A stretch of DNA of 22,470 bases from Opitutia bacterium UBA977 (GCA_002292345.1 DBBT01000028.1:4609-27078); one strand, 5' to 3'. Shown: positions 1-10,066, counted from the first letter of the stretch. The notes: generated from the sequence alone by a model not told the origin. Numbers and translations are program-made.

Positions 1-1026
<1,026 letters not shown>

Positions 1027-1060
1027 GCAGCGACGCTACCAATAAGGAATTCAAATCAGA

Positions 1061-1474
1061 ATGATTACTCTAGAAATTATTACACCTGACGAAAAGGTCC
1101 TCAGTACCGAGGCCGATCAGGTCGTATTGCCGACTGACTCGGGCGAGGCGGGTATTCTGACTGGTCACATTCCATTGGTCACCAAAGTCGTCGCTGGCGA
1201 GTTAAAGGTGTTCAAAGACGGCCAGGTAGAGTTCATCGCAGTTGACTGTGGCTTCGCCAAGGTGCTGGGTAACACCGTATCGGTGCTCACTGAGGCTGCC
1301 ATTGACGTCAAAGATATCGATCTTTCCGCGGTCGAATCAGCCCAAGCACGTGCAGAAGAAGCCCTCAGTATCGCAGCTGCCGAAGGTCATGATCCGAGTG
1401 AAGTGGATCGCCTTGAGTCTAGTATTCAGTTCTTAATTACGCAGAAGCTAGCTAAAGGCCGTCGCCGCCGCTAA
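1061..1474 (+). CDS. atpC: ATP synthase F1 subunit epsilon
   Basis: Epsilon subunit of the F1 central stalk, which couples rotation to catalysis and can inhibit ATP hydrolysis. The protein has 137 residues, like the family (about 139 in E. coli). The N-terminal beta-sandwich (about residues 1-85) shows LEIITPDEKVLS, the signature VVLPTDSGEAGILTGHIPLV, and a GFAKVLGNTVSVLTEAA strand. Residues 86-137 form the helical hairpin (AQARAEEAL...LIT), ending in a run of four arginines. The start is the ATG at 1061; AAGGA at 1044-1048 is one of the few Shine-Dalgarno-like motifs in the window, although at about 12 bases it is rather far away. It is the last gene of the atp operon, since a strong terminator begins 22 bases after the stop. 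Confidence 0.96.
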   Translation: MITLEIITPDEKVLSTEADQVVLPTDSGEAGILTGHIPLVTKVVAGELKVFKDGQVEFIAVDCGFAKVLGNTVSVLTEAAIDVKDIDLSAVESAQARAEEALSIAAAEGHDPSEVDRLESSIQFLITQKLAKGRRRR

Positions 1475-1496
1475 GTATTGATTCCAAGCCATTTTG

Positions 1497-1529
1497 AAAA
1501 ACGCGTTTCCGATAGGGAGCGCGTTTTTT
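1497..1529 (+). terminator. Intrinsic terminator of the atp operon
   Basis: The arm AAAAACGCG at 1497-1505 pairs with CGCGTTTTT at 1520-1528. The stem continues inward through TTTCC/GGGAG with two G-U pairs to a GATA tetraloop at 1511-1514, and a T run ends at 1529. The A-rich 5' side could let it act on both strands. It lies just after the atpC stop. Confidence 0.92.
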
Positions 1530-1726
1530 GTGGCTGCGATGCAAACAAGATTTAGCCATCTTCGGCAGACATTTCACGTAACTGCGGCTTTACCACGCAC
1601 ATAGTGTGGGCCGCGGTAACGAAATCCGCGCTGAGGAGTCTCTGCAGGGAATCACGATTATACTACAAGTCCCTGATGCAGATACATTTGAGGAAGCAAT
1701 ATGTCACTAAAATCCGCGGCGATTTT
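1530..1726. other. Structured intergenic gap between convergent atpC and prc
   Basis: No credible gene lies here. Three hairpins can be read by eye. The first has an outer stem GCGGC/GCCGC at 1584-1588/1610-1614 around an inner stem CCACGC/GTGTGG at 1593-1598/1604-1609 with loop ACATA. The second pairs CTGCAGGGA (1642-1650) with TCCC-TGA-TGCAG (1670-1681), the TGA being bulged. The third, AAAATC-CGCGGC-GATTTT at 1709-1726, abuts the prc stop and is listed separately. Whether the first two are RNA structures or chance pairing cannot be decided here. Confidence 0.4.
1709..1726 (-). terminator. Possible terminator immediately after prc
   Basis: Read on the minus strand, the stop codon of prc is followed directly by AAAATC-GCCGCG-GATTTT, a perfect 6-bp stem with a 6-base loop. 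The 3' arm ends in TTTT, so the T-tract lies inside the stem. The stem is short, making this a moderate terminator candidate only. Confidence 0.4.
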
Positions 1727-4153
1727 CTACAGTGCCTGCGCTGATGCAGCGACCTTAGTGGCGGTGACAGCAGTGTCGTCAGTAGTCTCAATTTCGATCC
1801 AATCGGCCATGATGCGGGCGCTTTCGCGCAGGTAGATGTCGAAGTCTGGCTTGTCTTCTTCATCATCATCTTCTTCTTCTTCTTCCTCTTCTTCTACTGC
1901 TACGATGCCCGCCGCAATGTCATTCGCAGCTTGTTCGGCCGCGAGTGCGGCTTCAGCTTCTCCTGTTTCGAGCAGGTTCTGCTTTGAGAGAATATCTTGT
2001 TCTTCAGCAATCTTTAGGATAAATTCTTCTTCGACGTAGTTGGTCTCGCAGAGCGTCTCGTAGGCATCGTCCATGCTGTCGATGTATGTCCGATCTGCGA
2101 TCTTACGGGCGATGCGCTGCTCAAGGTTGAGCGATATCGCCTTTTCTTCATAGCGTGCTTTGCGCCACTCGATCTGCTCCTTAAGGAATGCAAATTCTGC
2201 TAGGCTCGCCTGTCGCGCCGTGCTGTTTTGAGCGAGTGCGGTCTTTAATTCGGGCTTTTCTGGGGTCGAGATACGGAGTTTCTTCCAGTCGTTGAACCAC
2301 TCGACTTCGGGAATTTTATCCCAAGCTAGAGCATGTGGTAGATCGGACTCACCGATAGGCAGAAACTCGTTTACCGATGGCAAGGCGATGTCTGAGGGCA
2401 CCCCTTTGAGCTGAGTGGAGCTGCCGCCAGGCAGGTAGAATTGTTTAATGGTGATTTTTGAGGCGACGGGTCGGGCTTGTGGCTGCGCGGCATTTTGGAA
2501 CCAAGAAAATGCGGGTCGGCTGTTCATGTGGTAAACTTCCTGAACGGTGCCTTTGCCGTGCGTCGAACTATTACCAACAATGAGCGCACGTCCGTGGTCT
2601 TGCAACGCACCAGCGACGATCTCTGAGGCGGAGGCGCTGAAGCGTGAAGTCAGCACGATCAGCGGACCTCTCCATTCGAGATTAAGGTCACGATCGGAAA
2701 GCACATCAGTGCGGCCATCGGGGTTACGCACTTGCACGACGGGGCCGATGGGGATGAACAGTCCGGCCACGCGTACCGCTTCACTGAGCAGGCCACCACC
2801 ATTCATGCGAAGGTCGAGAATGATGCCTTGTGCCCCAGCGGCACTTAGCTTTTTGAGAAGTTCGGTGACGTCGCCAGCAGTTGTGGTCAACGTACCGCCG
2901 GCGCCAATGTTACCATAGAAAGAGGGTAGCTCGATAACTCCAACAGGAATGAGTTCGCCGGCGGCTGTCGGAAGATCGATTAACTTTGCAGATGCGAGGT
3001 TGGCGGTGAGTTTGACCTCGCCGCGGGTGATCGAAATATCCTTGCGGGCAGATGGATCGCCAGCGGAGCCAGGGCGAATGAGGAGGCGCACGATCGTGCC
3101 TTTCTCACCTTTAATTTTGCGCACGACGTAGCGCAGTTGCATATCAACGACGTCTTCAAATTCACCGTCTTTACCCTGTGCCACGGCGAGGATTTTATCT
3201 TCGTCATGTAGTAGGCCAGATTCTTCGGCAGGGCCACCTGGAAGGATTTGTTTAATGGTGCAAATGCCGTCGTCGTCCTGAAGCAGGGCGCCGATGCCAA
3301 CAAACGAGTTTTGCACCGCAGAGTTGAAGCTTTCAAGCGTGTCGGCAGAGAGGAAACTGGAGTGTGGATCAAACAGCTGAGTCATTGCATTGATAAAGGA
3401 CTCTTGAACTTCGGTAGCTTCACGATCGACGATGTAGGTGAGATTACGCTCGTAGCGGCGGCGGATCTTCTCGCGCGCAGCGTCGAGCGTCTCGACCATA
3501 AACTTAGGGTCTTCGAGGAGACGTTGAATCTTGGCGGGGTCAAAGCTGTCGTCTTTCTGGTCTTCAACGTTGTCAGGATTCTTGGTTTCTCCATATTCGA
3601 GCTGTTCTTCTTCTTCTTCGCCAGCGAGTGAAAGAAGCTCGTTGAGAACTTCGTATTTTAGGCGACGCTCCCAGAGGCCGCTGCTCTCCTCTGCAGTGGT
3701 GGGCCATTTCGCTTCGCGGCGGTCGGGAGTGAAGCTTTCGTTTCGGCTGAAATCGAAGTCTTGGGCCAGTCGCTGGTAAGCCCAATCAGTGCGCTCTTGG
3801 ACATTGGCTTGATAGGCCGCGTAGATCTCAAAGGCTGCGTAGAGGTTACCTTTTTGCAGAAAATCTTCCATCGCATCGCCGAAGCGGAAGACGAAGTCAT
3901 CGACCTCGCTACGTAGGAAATACATGCGGGCATAGTCGAACGATTCCGTGAAGGCCTCGACGATTTCGGTGCCGTTGAGCTTCTCCATCTTGCCGTGCAG
4001 ATAATGGCGGGAATTGATGGTGTTCATCACCCAGCGGGTTTGATCTGCCATTTCTTTGGTCTGCTCAAATCCAGCGTAAGCAGGTCCTTGGAGCATGAGG
4101 AAGGCGAGAGAGACACAGGCTAGGCGGGCAATCGTATTAAATGTAGAAGTCAT
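1727..4153 (-). CDS. prc: Carboxyl-terminal (tail-specific) processing protease, S41A family
   Basis: Periplasmic serine protease that degrades or trims proteins from their C-terminal tails and is involved in envelope maintenance. The ORF is open 36 codons further upstream, but the ATG at 4153 gives a clean signal peptide ([27 protein letters not shown], listed here as positions 1-27), so I use that: 808 residues, against 682 in E. coli Tsp. A PDZ domain spans about 280-365 ([23 protein letters not shown]). The protease core follows, with LDLRMNGGG, the nucleophile Ser508 within RFSASASEI, and Lys534 in THGKGTVQ. Between Ser and Lys there is one residue more than in E. coli Tsp. A C-terminal helical domain carries an extremely acidic run at about 754-767. 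The rhomboid gene ends 31 bases upstream on the same strand, suggesting co-transcription. Confidence 0.93.
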   Translation of the reverse strand: MTSTFNTIARLACVSLAFLMLQGPAYAGFEQTKEMADQTRWVMNTINSRHYLHGKMEKLNGTEIVEAFTESFDYARMYFLRSEVDDFVFRFGDAMEDFLQKGNLYAAFEIYAAYQANVQERTDWAYQRLAQDFDFSRNESFTPDRREAKWPTTAEESSGLWERRLKYEVLNELLSLAGEEEEEQLEYGETKNPDNVEDQKDDSFDPAKIQRLLEDPKFMVETLDAAREKIRRRYERNLTYIVDREATEVQESFINAMTQLFDPHSSFLSADTLESFNSAVQNSFVGIGALLQDDDGICTIKQILPGGPAEESGLLHDEDKILAVAQGKDGEFEDVVDMQLRYVVRKIKGEKGTIVRLLIRPGSAGDPSARKDISITRGEVKLTANLASAKLIDLPTAAGELIPVGVIELPSFYGNIGAGGTLTTTAGDVTELLKKLSAAGAQGIILDLRMNGGGLLSEAVRVAGLFIPIGPVVQVRNPDGRTDVLSDRDLNLEWRGPLIVLTSRFSASASEIVAGALQDHGRALIVGNSSTHGKGTVQEVYHMNSRPAFSWFQNAAQPQARPVASKITIKQFYLPGGSSTQLKGVPSDIALPSVNEFLPIGESDLPHALAWDKIPEVEWFNDWKKLRISTPEKPELKTALAQNSTARQASLAEFAFLKEQIEWRKARYEEKAISLNLEQRIARKIADRTYIDSMDDAYETLCETNYVEEEFILKIAEEQDILSKQNLLETGEAEAALAAEQAANDIAAGIVAVEEEEEEEEDDDEEDKPDFDIYLRESARIMADWIEIETTDDTAVTATKVAASAQAL
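1853..1895 (-). repeat. Trinucleotide (GAA/GAT) repeat tract coding an acidic run in prc
   Basis: On the plus strand the tract is a near-uninterrupted series of CTT, CAT and TTC triplets. Read on the minus strand it encodes consecutive Glu and Asp residues in the C-terminal domain of the protease. Such tracts are prone to length change by slippage, always in multiples of three, so the frame would be kept. Confidence 0.7.
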
Positions 4154-4184
4154 GAACAGTTGGGAAAGTATGCAGGTAAGGCGA

Positions 4185-5090
4185 TTATTTACTAAGGATG
4201 TCCTTGGCTTGGTCGAGGGTCGCTTTCTCGGTAGGATTGAGCGAGCCAAAGCCAGAGGCATTAATTTTATCTAAAATACGATCGACCTCTTTCTGCAGGT
4301 CATTGTTGCTCGTTGTCGGGCGATTCACTTGATAGCTGGCCTGGGCTGCGGATCTTTTGCGGCGTTTAAACCATTCCGGCATTTCGATACTTGGCCGCTT
4401 GCGAGCCGCAGCAAAGGAGGAATTGCCATTGTAGACATAGCGAAAGAAGAGCACGCCAACGAGGAAGCCGCCGAGATGGGCGGAATGCGCGACGTGTGAA
4501 GTCCCGGCCAGTTCGGTAAAGATGAGTGCGTAGATAGAGTAGCCAAGTAGCCCCCAAAAGAGCCACTTTGGTTTAACGGTTAATGGAATGACGAAGAACA
4601 GCAGTAACGTAATAGGCTGCTCGGGGTGGCGCTGGCAAAAGAAGGCGAGCAGTGCAAACACTGCTGCTGAGGCGCCGACGACGGTATTATTGCCGTCAAA
4701 GTGAAAGATCAGATAAGTAAGTGCTCCGGCCACAGCGCCACCGAAATAGAGGATCAAAAACTGTTGCTTCCCTAGCAGTGGCTCCAAAATTCGGCCGATA
4801 AAAAACAGGCCCAGCATATTACCCAGAAGATGTAGAATCGTCGTGGTACTGTGCAGAAAAGCATAACTGAAGACGGTCCAGACTTTGAGGTCTTTGAAGT
4901 TGTCTGCGCTCAATGCAAACCAGTCGGTAAGAAACAAATTCTGGCGACCGCCAGTTCCAGGGAAACTGACATTCAGTACTTGCTGGAGGACAAAGATGCC
5001 GATCGTCACAATCAGGAGAATCGTCACTGCGTTGGTCTGCTTGGCGACAGGCTCAGGGGCTTGGCGCATATACGGGCGGTCGTAGAGCAT
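4185..5090 (-). CDS. Rhomboid family intramembrane serine protease
   Basis: Polytopic membrane protease that cleaves transmembrane segments of other proteins. It has 301 residues. Six hydrophobic segments are apparent between about residues 20 and 220. The catalytic serine is Ser141 in [11 protein letters not shown] (the GxSx motif), and the catalytic histidine is His205 in [11 protein letters not shown]. The [13 protein letters not shown] segment matches the HxxxNM motif of the family. After the membrane domain a basic stretch (KRRKR) leads to a soluble tail, [20 protein letters not shown], a short helical domain often found at the end of bacterial rhomboids. The start is the ATG at 5090; Met8 is an alternative, and neither has a Shine-Dalgarno motif. 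It lies directly upstream of prc on the same strand. The substrate is unknown. Confidence 0.93.
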   Translation of the reverse strand: MLYDRPYMRQAPEPVAKQTNAVTILLIVTIGIFVLQQVLNVSFPGTGGRQNLFLTDWFALSADNFKDLKVWTVFSYAFLHSTTTILHLLGNMLGLFFIGRILEPLLGKQQFLILYFGGAVAGALTYLIFHFDGNNTVVGASAAVFALLAFFCQRHPEQPITLLLFFVIPLTVKPKWLFWGLLGYSIYALIFTELAGTSHVAHSAHLGGFLVGVLFFRYVYNGNSSFAAARKRPSIEMPEWFKRRKRSAAQASYQVNRPTTSNNDLQKEVDRILDKINASGFGSLNPTEKATLDQAKDILSK

Positions 5091-5277
5091 AGAAATTTAA
5101 ACGTAAAAGGTTTCGCACACGACTAGACCGCATTCGAAGCAGAGCGTTCCCGTGTATACGAGTATCAAAGGAAATAGAGATTCTGCGCGAATTGCAAACG
5201 AAGCTTCTGATTTGGAGCAAATGAGTCTCAGTGGGCTTCCCGCTTGACTCACAAGAGAAAGTATCAATTTTCGCAGC

Positions 5278-5520
5278 ATGGCAGACTTAGACGAAAAATG
5301 GCCGGAAAATGTTAAGGGGAAGTTCTATGTTGATGAGCAATGCATCGACTGTGATCTGTGCCGTGAAACTGCTCCGGATTTCTTTACCCGAAACGAAGAC
5401 GGAGGGTATTCCTTTGTGCACAAGCAACCCGAGGCGAATGACGAAGAGGCCATCGCACTGTGCATGGAAGCGCTCGAAGGCTGCCCAGTTGAAGCGATTG
5501 GCGAAGATGGCGAGGGCTGA
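5278..5520 (+). CDS. Single [4Fe-4S] ferredoxin
   Basis: Small electron carrier of 80 residues in the cytoplasm. Cys22, Cys25 and Cys28 form the CxxCxxC motif (CIDCDLC), and Cys69 followed by proline (GCPVEAIG) is the fourth ligand, so one [4Fe-4S] cluster is expected. An extra cysteine, Cys62, resembles the additional cysteine of some single-cluster ferredoxins that can form a disulfide. The protein is strongly acidic, as ferredoxins are. It is a single-gene unit: the rhomboid gene is divergent on the left and a terminator stands on the right. TTGACT at 5244-5249 could be a -35 box but has no convincing -10 partner. The redox partner is not evident from the neighbours. Confidence 0.93.
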   Translation: MADLDEKWPENVKGKFYVDEQCIDCDLCRETAPDFFTRNEDGGYSFVHKQPEANDEEAIALCMEALEGCPVEAIGEDGEG

Positions 5521-5545
5521 TCTGCTTGATGCCGAATCAATTTCT

Positions 5546-5574
5546 AAAGCCCGCGATGATTCGCGGGCTTTTTT
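5546..5574 (+). terminator. Intrinsic terminator of the ferredoxin gene
   Basis: AAAGCCCGCG at 5546-5555 pairs with CGCGGGCTTT at 5562-5571 around the loop ATGATT; the run of six T ends at 5574. It begins 26 bases after the ferredoxin stop. Confidence 0.93.
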
Positions 5575-5577
5575 GGC

Positions 5578-5770
5578 TCATCGTCGATCAGTGGGAAAGT
5601 TTCGATCGAAACGACAGTCCGTTTTATCCGTGAGGCAACGGATCCCATGTTGTGGGGGTGTTTGAACCATTGACCGCGATAAGAGTGTGGGCGACTCGCC
5701 CACATTGAATCTGTGTTGCCGCAAAAGAGGGCGAGTCGCTCTCCCTTCCATCACCACTAATCGACGATGA
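5578..5770. repeat. 193-bp structured element with 17-bp terminal inverted repeats
   Basis: This fills most of the 304-base gap between the ferredoxin and trkH. The left end TCATCGTCGATCAGTGG (5578-5594) matches the reverse complement of the right end (5754-5770) at 16 of 17 positions. Inside lie a perfect 14-bp palindrome GTTTCGATCGAAAC (5599-5612), and hairpins ATCCGT/ACGGAT (5626-5643), CCCA/TGGG (5644-5656) and TGTGGGCG-ACT-CGCCCACA (5686-5704). The 11-mer GCGACTCGCCC at 5691-5701 recurs inverted at 5729-5739. No convincing reading frame lies inside and no clear target-site duplication flanks it. It could be a MITE- or REPIN-like element or a structured RNA. Confidence 0.55.
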
Positions 5771-5824
5771 ATTTTTCTTGTTCAGTGCCACTGAGCGTAG
5801 TCACTCCCGCCACGCCGCCGTTGG

Positions 5825-7297
5825 CTATGAAAATCGTTTCCACACCGATGGAGAAAATAGGACAAGCACGGCGTAGAGTTCAAGGCGCCCGAGGATCATC
5901 AGTAGAGAAAGAAAGACTTTGGTTGAATCTCTTAAAAAATGAAAATTCTGGGTGGGGCCGAAGGCGTCGAAGCCTGGACCAATATTAAATAAGGTAGCTT
6001 GAACTGCCGAGAATGAGGCCACGAAAGTGAGTTCGGGCTCATTGGACACGACAAAGAGCATCGATGCGACCACTAGAAAAAGCATGAGCATTAAAAAGAG
6101 GATCACGCTATTAATCGTCCCTTGGCTGAGGGTTTGGCCGCCCATCCGCATTGGCTTAGTCACATTTGGGCGGAAGGACTGCGTTACGCTTTGCGCTGCG
6201 GCCCGCAACGCGATCACGACGCGCACCACTTTAACTCCGCCGCTGGTCGAGCCCGAACAGCCTCCAATTAACATCAAAATAAGTAGTAACATTTTGGCAG
6301 AGGGCAACCAAGTGTCGTAGTCCATGGTCGTATAGCCAGTCGTCGTCATTATGGAAACGGCTTGGAAGGCTGCGGCACGGATACTGTTATGGTCTGGGAG
6401 CTCGCCGGTAAACTCGACTAGGTAGAGCGTCAGAAGCGCAGTGCTAGTGAGGAGTATCACATAGAACCAGTAGATTTCGTTGTGTCTGGCTAGTCCCTTG
6501 GTACGCCCGCGAAGCAACCGTATCGCAAATACGAACGTCGTGCCTGAAATCGTCATAAATACGATCGAGATCCATTCGATTGTCGCACTCTGAAAATGCT
6601 GGATACTCGTGGGTTCGGTGCTGAACCCACCCGTGGCGATGGTGGTCATGGCGTGGTTGATCGCTTGGAACCAATTCATCCCTCCCATCACATAGGCGAC
6701 CATACAGGTAACCGAAAGGCCTAAGTAATAGAGCATCAGGTAGAACGCGCCGCTCTGAATACGGCCGTGATCAAAGTCTGCCGATGTACCCGAAGACTCA
6801 TTACTAAACAGAATTTTTGCGCCGGCACCGAGCGAGGAAAGGATCGCGACGAAAAATACGACCACCCCTAGACCGCCGACCCATTGGCTAAGTGAGCGCC
6901 AAAACAACAGACTCTCTGGGAATTCGTAAAACTTCGGGAAGGCGGTCGCACCAGTGGTGGTGAGCCCAGACGAACTCTCAAAGATCGCATCGGAGAGATC
7001 GCATTGCTCGACAATGAGGAGATATGGAATCGCTCCAACGATGGTCGCGAGTATCCATGATAGCCCGATGACGCAGAGTGCCTCACGGCGAAAGAGCCTG
7101 GCTTGTCCGTTGCGGCCGAGTAGCAGAAAGAGCGCGGCGAGCGCAAAAGTTATCCCGATCGAGGTCGCGAAGGCTTGCAAGGATTGGTCGGCAAAGGTCT
7201 CGCCGTTGGCTAGCCCCGCGATGACGCAGAGGCCGAATGCTCCGGCCAGAGCCAGCAGCACCATGCCTAGCAGCTTATAAATGATTGGGGTATTCAC
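5825..7297 (-). CDS. trkH: Potassium uptake protein TrkH (ion-translocating membrane subunit)
   Basis: Integral membrane K+ transporter subunit of the Trk/Ktr/HKT superfamily, 490 residues (E. coli TrkH 483). Four M1-P-M2 repeats are visible through their pore loops: GLTTTGAT at 111-118, ATGGFST at 221-227, MTTTGYTT at 317-324 and NIGPGF at 438-443, each with the selectivity-filter glycine. The start used is the GTG at 7297, three bases after the trkA stop; Met12 is an alternative, but it would cut into the first membrane helix. No Shine-Dalgarno is visible, so translation is probably coupled to trkA. It works with the cytoplasmic TrkA ring encoded immediately upstream. Confidence 0.95.
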   Translation of the reverse strand: MNTPIIYKLLGMVLLALAGAFGLCVIAGLANGETFADQSLQAFATSIGITFALAALFLLLGRNGQARLFRREALCVIGLSWILATIVGAIPYLLIVEQCDLSDAIFESSSGLTTTGATAFPKFYEFPESLLFWRSLSQWVGGLGVVVFFVAILSSLGAGAKILFSNESSGTSADFDHGRIQSGAFYLMLYYLGLSVTCMVAYVMGGMNWFQAINHAMTTIATGGFSTEPTSIQHFQSATIEWISIVFMTISGTTFVFAIRLLRGRTKGLARHNEIYWFYVILLTSTALLTLYLVEFTGELPDHNSIRAAAFQAVSIMTTTGYTTMDYDTWLPSAKMLLLILMLIGGCSGSTSGGVKVVRVVIALRAAAQSVTQSFRPNVTKPMRMGGQTLSQGTINSVILFLMLMLFLVVASMLFVVSNEPELTFVASFSAVQATLFNIGPGFDAFGPTQNFHFLRDSTKVFLSLLMILGRLELYAVLVLFSPSVWKRFS

Positions 7298-7300
7298 AGT

Positions 7301-8650
7301 TTAGACGAGGCGCTCTAGCAGTGCTTTTTCTTGCTCGTGGTTGACCGCAACGACGATCCGATCGCCGGCAAGAATGACATCATCTGCTGCGGGGACTTTG
7401 GCTTTGAATTTGTGTTGTAGAGCGACCAAGAGGCTCCCGCGTGGAAATTGCAGGTCTTTGACGCTACGTCCGACACATGGACTGGAGTGACTGATGCGCA
7501 CTTCGAGTATGCGCACTCCCTGATTCGGTAAATCGGCAAGTGTCGCGACAGTTTCTGTCGATAAGGTGCGTAGCATGAATTCGGCAGTGGCGCGGCGTGG
7601 CGAGACAACTACTTCGATCGCCAACGTCGTCTTTAGCATACCAAGAAGTTCATCATAGTCGCCCTTGTTGATCACTAGTTGCACGTGTTTGGCGCCGAGC
7701 TTAGAGGCTTGAATACAGGTCAGGATGTTTTCCTCATCGTCTTTGGTGCAGCCCACGAAATAGTCGGCACTGCCGATTTGCTCCTCTTCGAGCAGACGTA
7801 ATGAGGTCGCATCACCATGAATCACGGTGATGTGTGGAAAGCGCTCTGCCAGTGCGCGGCAGGTCTCGGGATCTTTTTCGATCACACGAATTTTGAAGCG
7901 TGGATTAGTTAGCAGCTGAATTAAATTGATTGCAGTCTCGCTGGCACCAAAGAGTACGACTCGTGAGAGGTCGGCTTTGTGTTTTGGATCGAATTTTTGG
8001 CGCAGGGCAAATAGGGCTTCAGGATGGCCGAAGTGCGTGACCAGATCGTCCACTTGCATCGTACTTTCTGCGCTGGCGATCTCGCACTTGCCGTCGCGTT
8101 GAATGTAGCCAATCCGTACACGAGGGTCGAATTTTAGGTCCTTGAGTTGTTTGCCGATCAGGCGAGAGCCAGCGGCGACACGTTGTTGCTGCACTTCGAT
8201 CTGCCCGCGAGCGAAGTTTTCTACGGCTACGCGACCCGCACCACGTATCTCTTTAGCCAGTTCTACGGCGCAGATTGCTTCCGGATTTACCAGAAGATCG
8301 ATGCCGAAGTGTAGTTGATAGTTAATGACCGAGTTATCACTGTAGGTCTCGTCATGGATCCGGGCGATCGTGTTTTTAGCGCCCAGCCCTTTGGCGAGTG
8401 AGCAGGAGATGATGTTGGTGCGGTCATCACTGGTCATCGCGAGAAAAGCGTCGCACTCTGCCACATCGACTTCGATCAATTGGCGTGCAGAGCTGCCGTT
8501 GCCAGAGATGATGCGTGCGTTCTGTTCCTCATCCAGCTTCTCGCAGCGTTGTGCAGAGCGTTCGATGAGGGTCACGTCGTGCCCAGAGGCAGCGAGTGTT
8601 GTGCAAAGATTGTGGCCGACTTCGCCGGCGCCAACGATGATGATTTTCAT
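7301..8650 (-). CDS. trkA: Trk system K+ uptake regulatory protein TrkA
   Basis: Peripheral cytoplasmic protein that gates TrkH in response to nucleotides. It has 449 residues (E. coli 458) and the expected duplicated RCK layout. The first RCK_N starts at residue 1 with the Rossmann motif GAGEVGHNL and an acidic residue at the end of beta-2 (TLIERS), followed by RCK_C at about 140-220. The second RCK_N begins near residue 230 ([15 protein letters not shown], a degenerate glycine motif; then RVIEKDP), with RCK_C at about 365-449. The degenerate second motif suggests weaker nucleotide binding there, as in other TrkA proteins. It is the first gene of the trkA-trkH pair; upstream sequence 8651-8900 must hold the promoter but I see no clear boxes. 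Confidence 0.95.
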   Translation of the reverse strand: MKIIIVGAGEVGHNLCTTLAASGHDVTLIERSAQRCEKLDEEQNARIISGNGSSARQLIEVDVAECDAFLAMTSDDRTNIISCSLAKGLGAKNTIARIHDETYSDNSVINYQLHFGIDLLVNPEAICAVELAKEIRGAGRVAVENFARGQIEVQQQRVAAGSRLIGKQLKDLKFDPRVRIGYIQRDGKCEIASAESTMQVDDLVTHFGHPEALFALRQKFDPKHKADLSRVVLFGASETAINLIQLLTNPRFKIRVIEKDPETCRALAERFPHITVIHGDATSLRLLEEEQIGSADYFVGCTKDDEENILTCIQASKLGAKHVQLVINKGDYDELLGMLKTTLAIEVVVSPRRATAEFMLRTLSTETVATLADLPNQGVRILEVRISHSSPCVGRSVKDLQFPRGSLLVALQHKFKAKVPAADDVILAGDRIVVAVNHEQEKALLERLV

Positions 8651-8900
8651 AACGGATGTGTCTAAATGACTTTAAACTTCCAGCGCATTGTGACGGCGCG
8701 GGGGCGTATATCCAGAGTTAATTTTAGGGGCTTTCCCGCCTTATTTTGGATAAAAACTAGGCTGCGAGCGGGCTTTGGGCGAGGCGACTGAGTCTTTATC
8801 GTGTTGCGAACCCCGGATTCGCGACGTAAGGACAGCAGATTTAATTTTCTTAGCGACGGGCTATATGCTAAGATTGAGTGCGCGAGAGTTTCCGCATCGA
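8651..8900. other. Intergenic region between the epimerase gene and trkA
   Basis: This 250-base gap contains no credible gene. A 7-bp stem TCTTAGC/GCTAAGA (8848-8854/8867-8873) and a GCGAA/TTCGC stem around CCCCGGA lie downstream of the epimerase gene. On the minus strand neither is followed by a T run. They could be weak terminators. No confident promoter for trkA was found. Confidence 0.3.
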
Positions 8901-9821
8901 TCAAATCGTCACTTCAACAGTGAAGCTGGAGCGCTCGCCAGGCGCCACAGTATGCAGGCCTTTGCCGTGTTCCGCACTATTTGGCGGCCCCATCCACGGT
9001 TCGACGCAGTAAAACGGGCTATCTTTGAATTCTGTCCAAAGAATCAACGCATTCGCTGGCGATGCGGTCTCGGTATCCTGCAAAATATCCATGCGTATCT
9101 CTTCGCTGCCGTCGTTTGGGCCGAAAGTGGTCGAAGTACCGTGCAATTTTGTAAAAATACGATTGCTGTTTTCGGTGCTGCCAAAAGAGCCCTGTTTGGC
9201 AAAGGGTTTGACTGGCTCGAGTGCTCCGTCGCCGTTCTGGATATAGCACTCTTTGGCGGGAATCTTAAACTGGTAGTCGCCACGGGTTGATCCGTCGCGC
9301 CAGGGCAATGTAAAGTAGAAGTGGTGCCCCGCCGACCAGAGGATCGGGTGGTGATCTAAATTTTCCAGCGACAGCGTAACTCGTAGTTTCAGCTCGCTGA
9401 ATTCATAGCGTACGGTGAAACGATAGTCATAGGGATAGGCTTCGTGGTCTGCTTGGGTTGGTAGCAGTTCGGCGGTAAAGCCAGCCTCGTTGGTCGCGAC
9501 CACTGTGAATCTACCATTTCGCGTGAATCCATGCATCGGCATCGGCCGTACTGTGCCGTCCTGATCGGGCCAATAGCCGATCTCGCCTTCGTTGTAGCTA
9601 CGGCCAGAGAATGGGAAGAGGATTGGATTGCCTCCGCGGACTTTATCAAAGTGCTCAAAATCAGCCTCTTCGGGCCAGTGTATAACATCGCGCACAGTGC
9701 CGTCAGGCATTTGAAGGTTCCAGTTCATTAGACGCGCACCTAGCTCTGGGCGTGCGAGAAAGGTCGAAGGCCCGCAGTGCCAGCGATGCAGCGTGATGCC
9801 GTTATAATCAATCGTTTCCAT
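8901..9821 (-). CDS. Aldose 1-epimerase family protein (possible hexose-6-phosphate mutarotase)
   Basis: Interconverts the alpha and beta anomers of a sugar or sugar phosphate in the cytoplasm. With the ATG at 9821 it has 306 residues; a GTG at 9851 would add ten residues that do not look conserved. Family blocks in order: NPILFPFSGR at 65-74, MPMHGFTRN at about 94-102 with the conserved His, GHHFYFTLPW at 165-174 with the second His, and VEPWMGPPNS at 273-282 with the likely catalytic Glu274. These suit the broad galactose mutarotase-like fold; I cannot tell GalM from the YeaD type by sequence alone. It stands as a single gene, divergent from the nfeD operon. ManA elsewhere in the window also handles hexose phosphates, but they are not linked. 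Confidence 0.88.
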   Translation of the reverse strand: METIDYNGITLHRWHCGPSTFLARPELGARLMNWNLQMPDGTVRDVIHWPEEADFEHFDKVRGGNPILFPFSGRSYNEGEIGYWPDQDGTVRPMPMHGFTRNGRFTVVATNEAGFTAELLPTQADHEAYPYDYRFTVRYEFSELKLRVTLSLENLDHHPILWSAGHHFYFTLPWRDGSTRGDYQFKIPAKECYIQNGDGALEPVKPFAKQGSFGSTENSNRIFTKLHGTSTTFGPNDGSEEIRMDILQDTETASPANALILWTEFKDSPFYCVEPWMGPPNSAEHGKGLHTVAPGERSSFTVEVTI

Positions 9822-10066
9822 TGGACTAGAGTTGAAAGATTTTTTTTGCACTTGTCTAGCGCCAGATTAAAGAGAGTGCGGCAGGGGACCGTGGGTAATG
9901 CGTAAATAATTATCATGGAACAGTTCGTAGAGACCTAGCCAGCGATCGTCCATCGAACTAGAGAGGCGTCATCGCTCTCCGTTTCGCGGGCGATGTGGCA
10001 CAATTACAGATAAGTTGAGTCGTCCGCACTTGCTTTCTGCCTTTAATTTTTCATTGTTAAAACTCT

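Noticed and set aside
1836..2039. Poly-serine frame on the plus strand
   Set aside because: It is the antisense reading of the acidic triplet tract in prc.
4154..4261. 36-codon N-terminal extension of the prc frame
   Set aside because: It would overlap the end of the rhomboid gene and bury the signal peptide; the ATG at 4153 gives a proper export signal.
5244..5267. TTGACT plus TATCAA as a sigma-70 promoter for the ferredoxin
   Set aside because: The spacing of 12 bases is too short and no better -10 box lies at 16-18 bases.
5097..5279. 60-codon minus-strand frame upstream of the rhomboid gene
   Set aside because: It overlaps the ferredoxin start, has no ribosome site or recognisable domain, and fills what should be the divergent promoter region.
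5309..5665. 118-codon plus-strand frame running through the ferredoxin into the inverted-repeat element
   Set aside because: It crosses the ferredoxin terminator and is a frame-shifted shadow of the ferredoxin for most of its length.
8775..9290. 171-codon plus-strand frame partly antisense to the epimerase gene
   Set aside because: Its sequence is a shadow of the well-supported epimerase on the other strand; composition is Cys/Arg-rich and matches no family I know.
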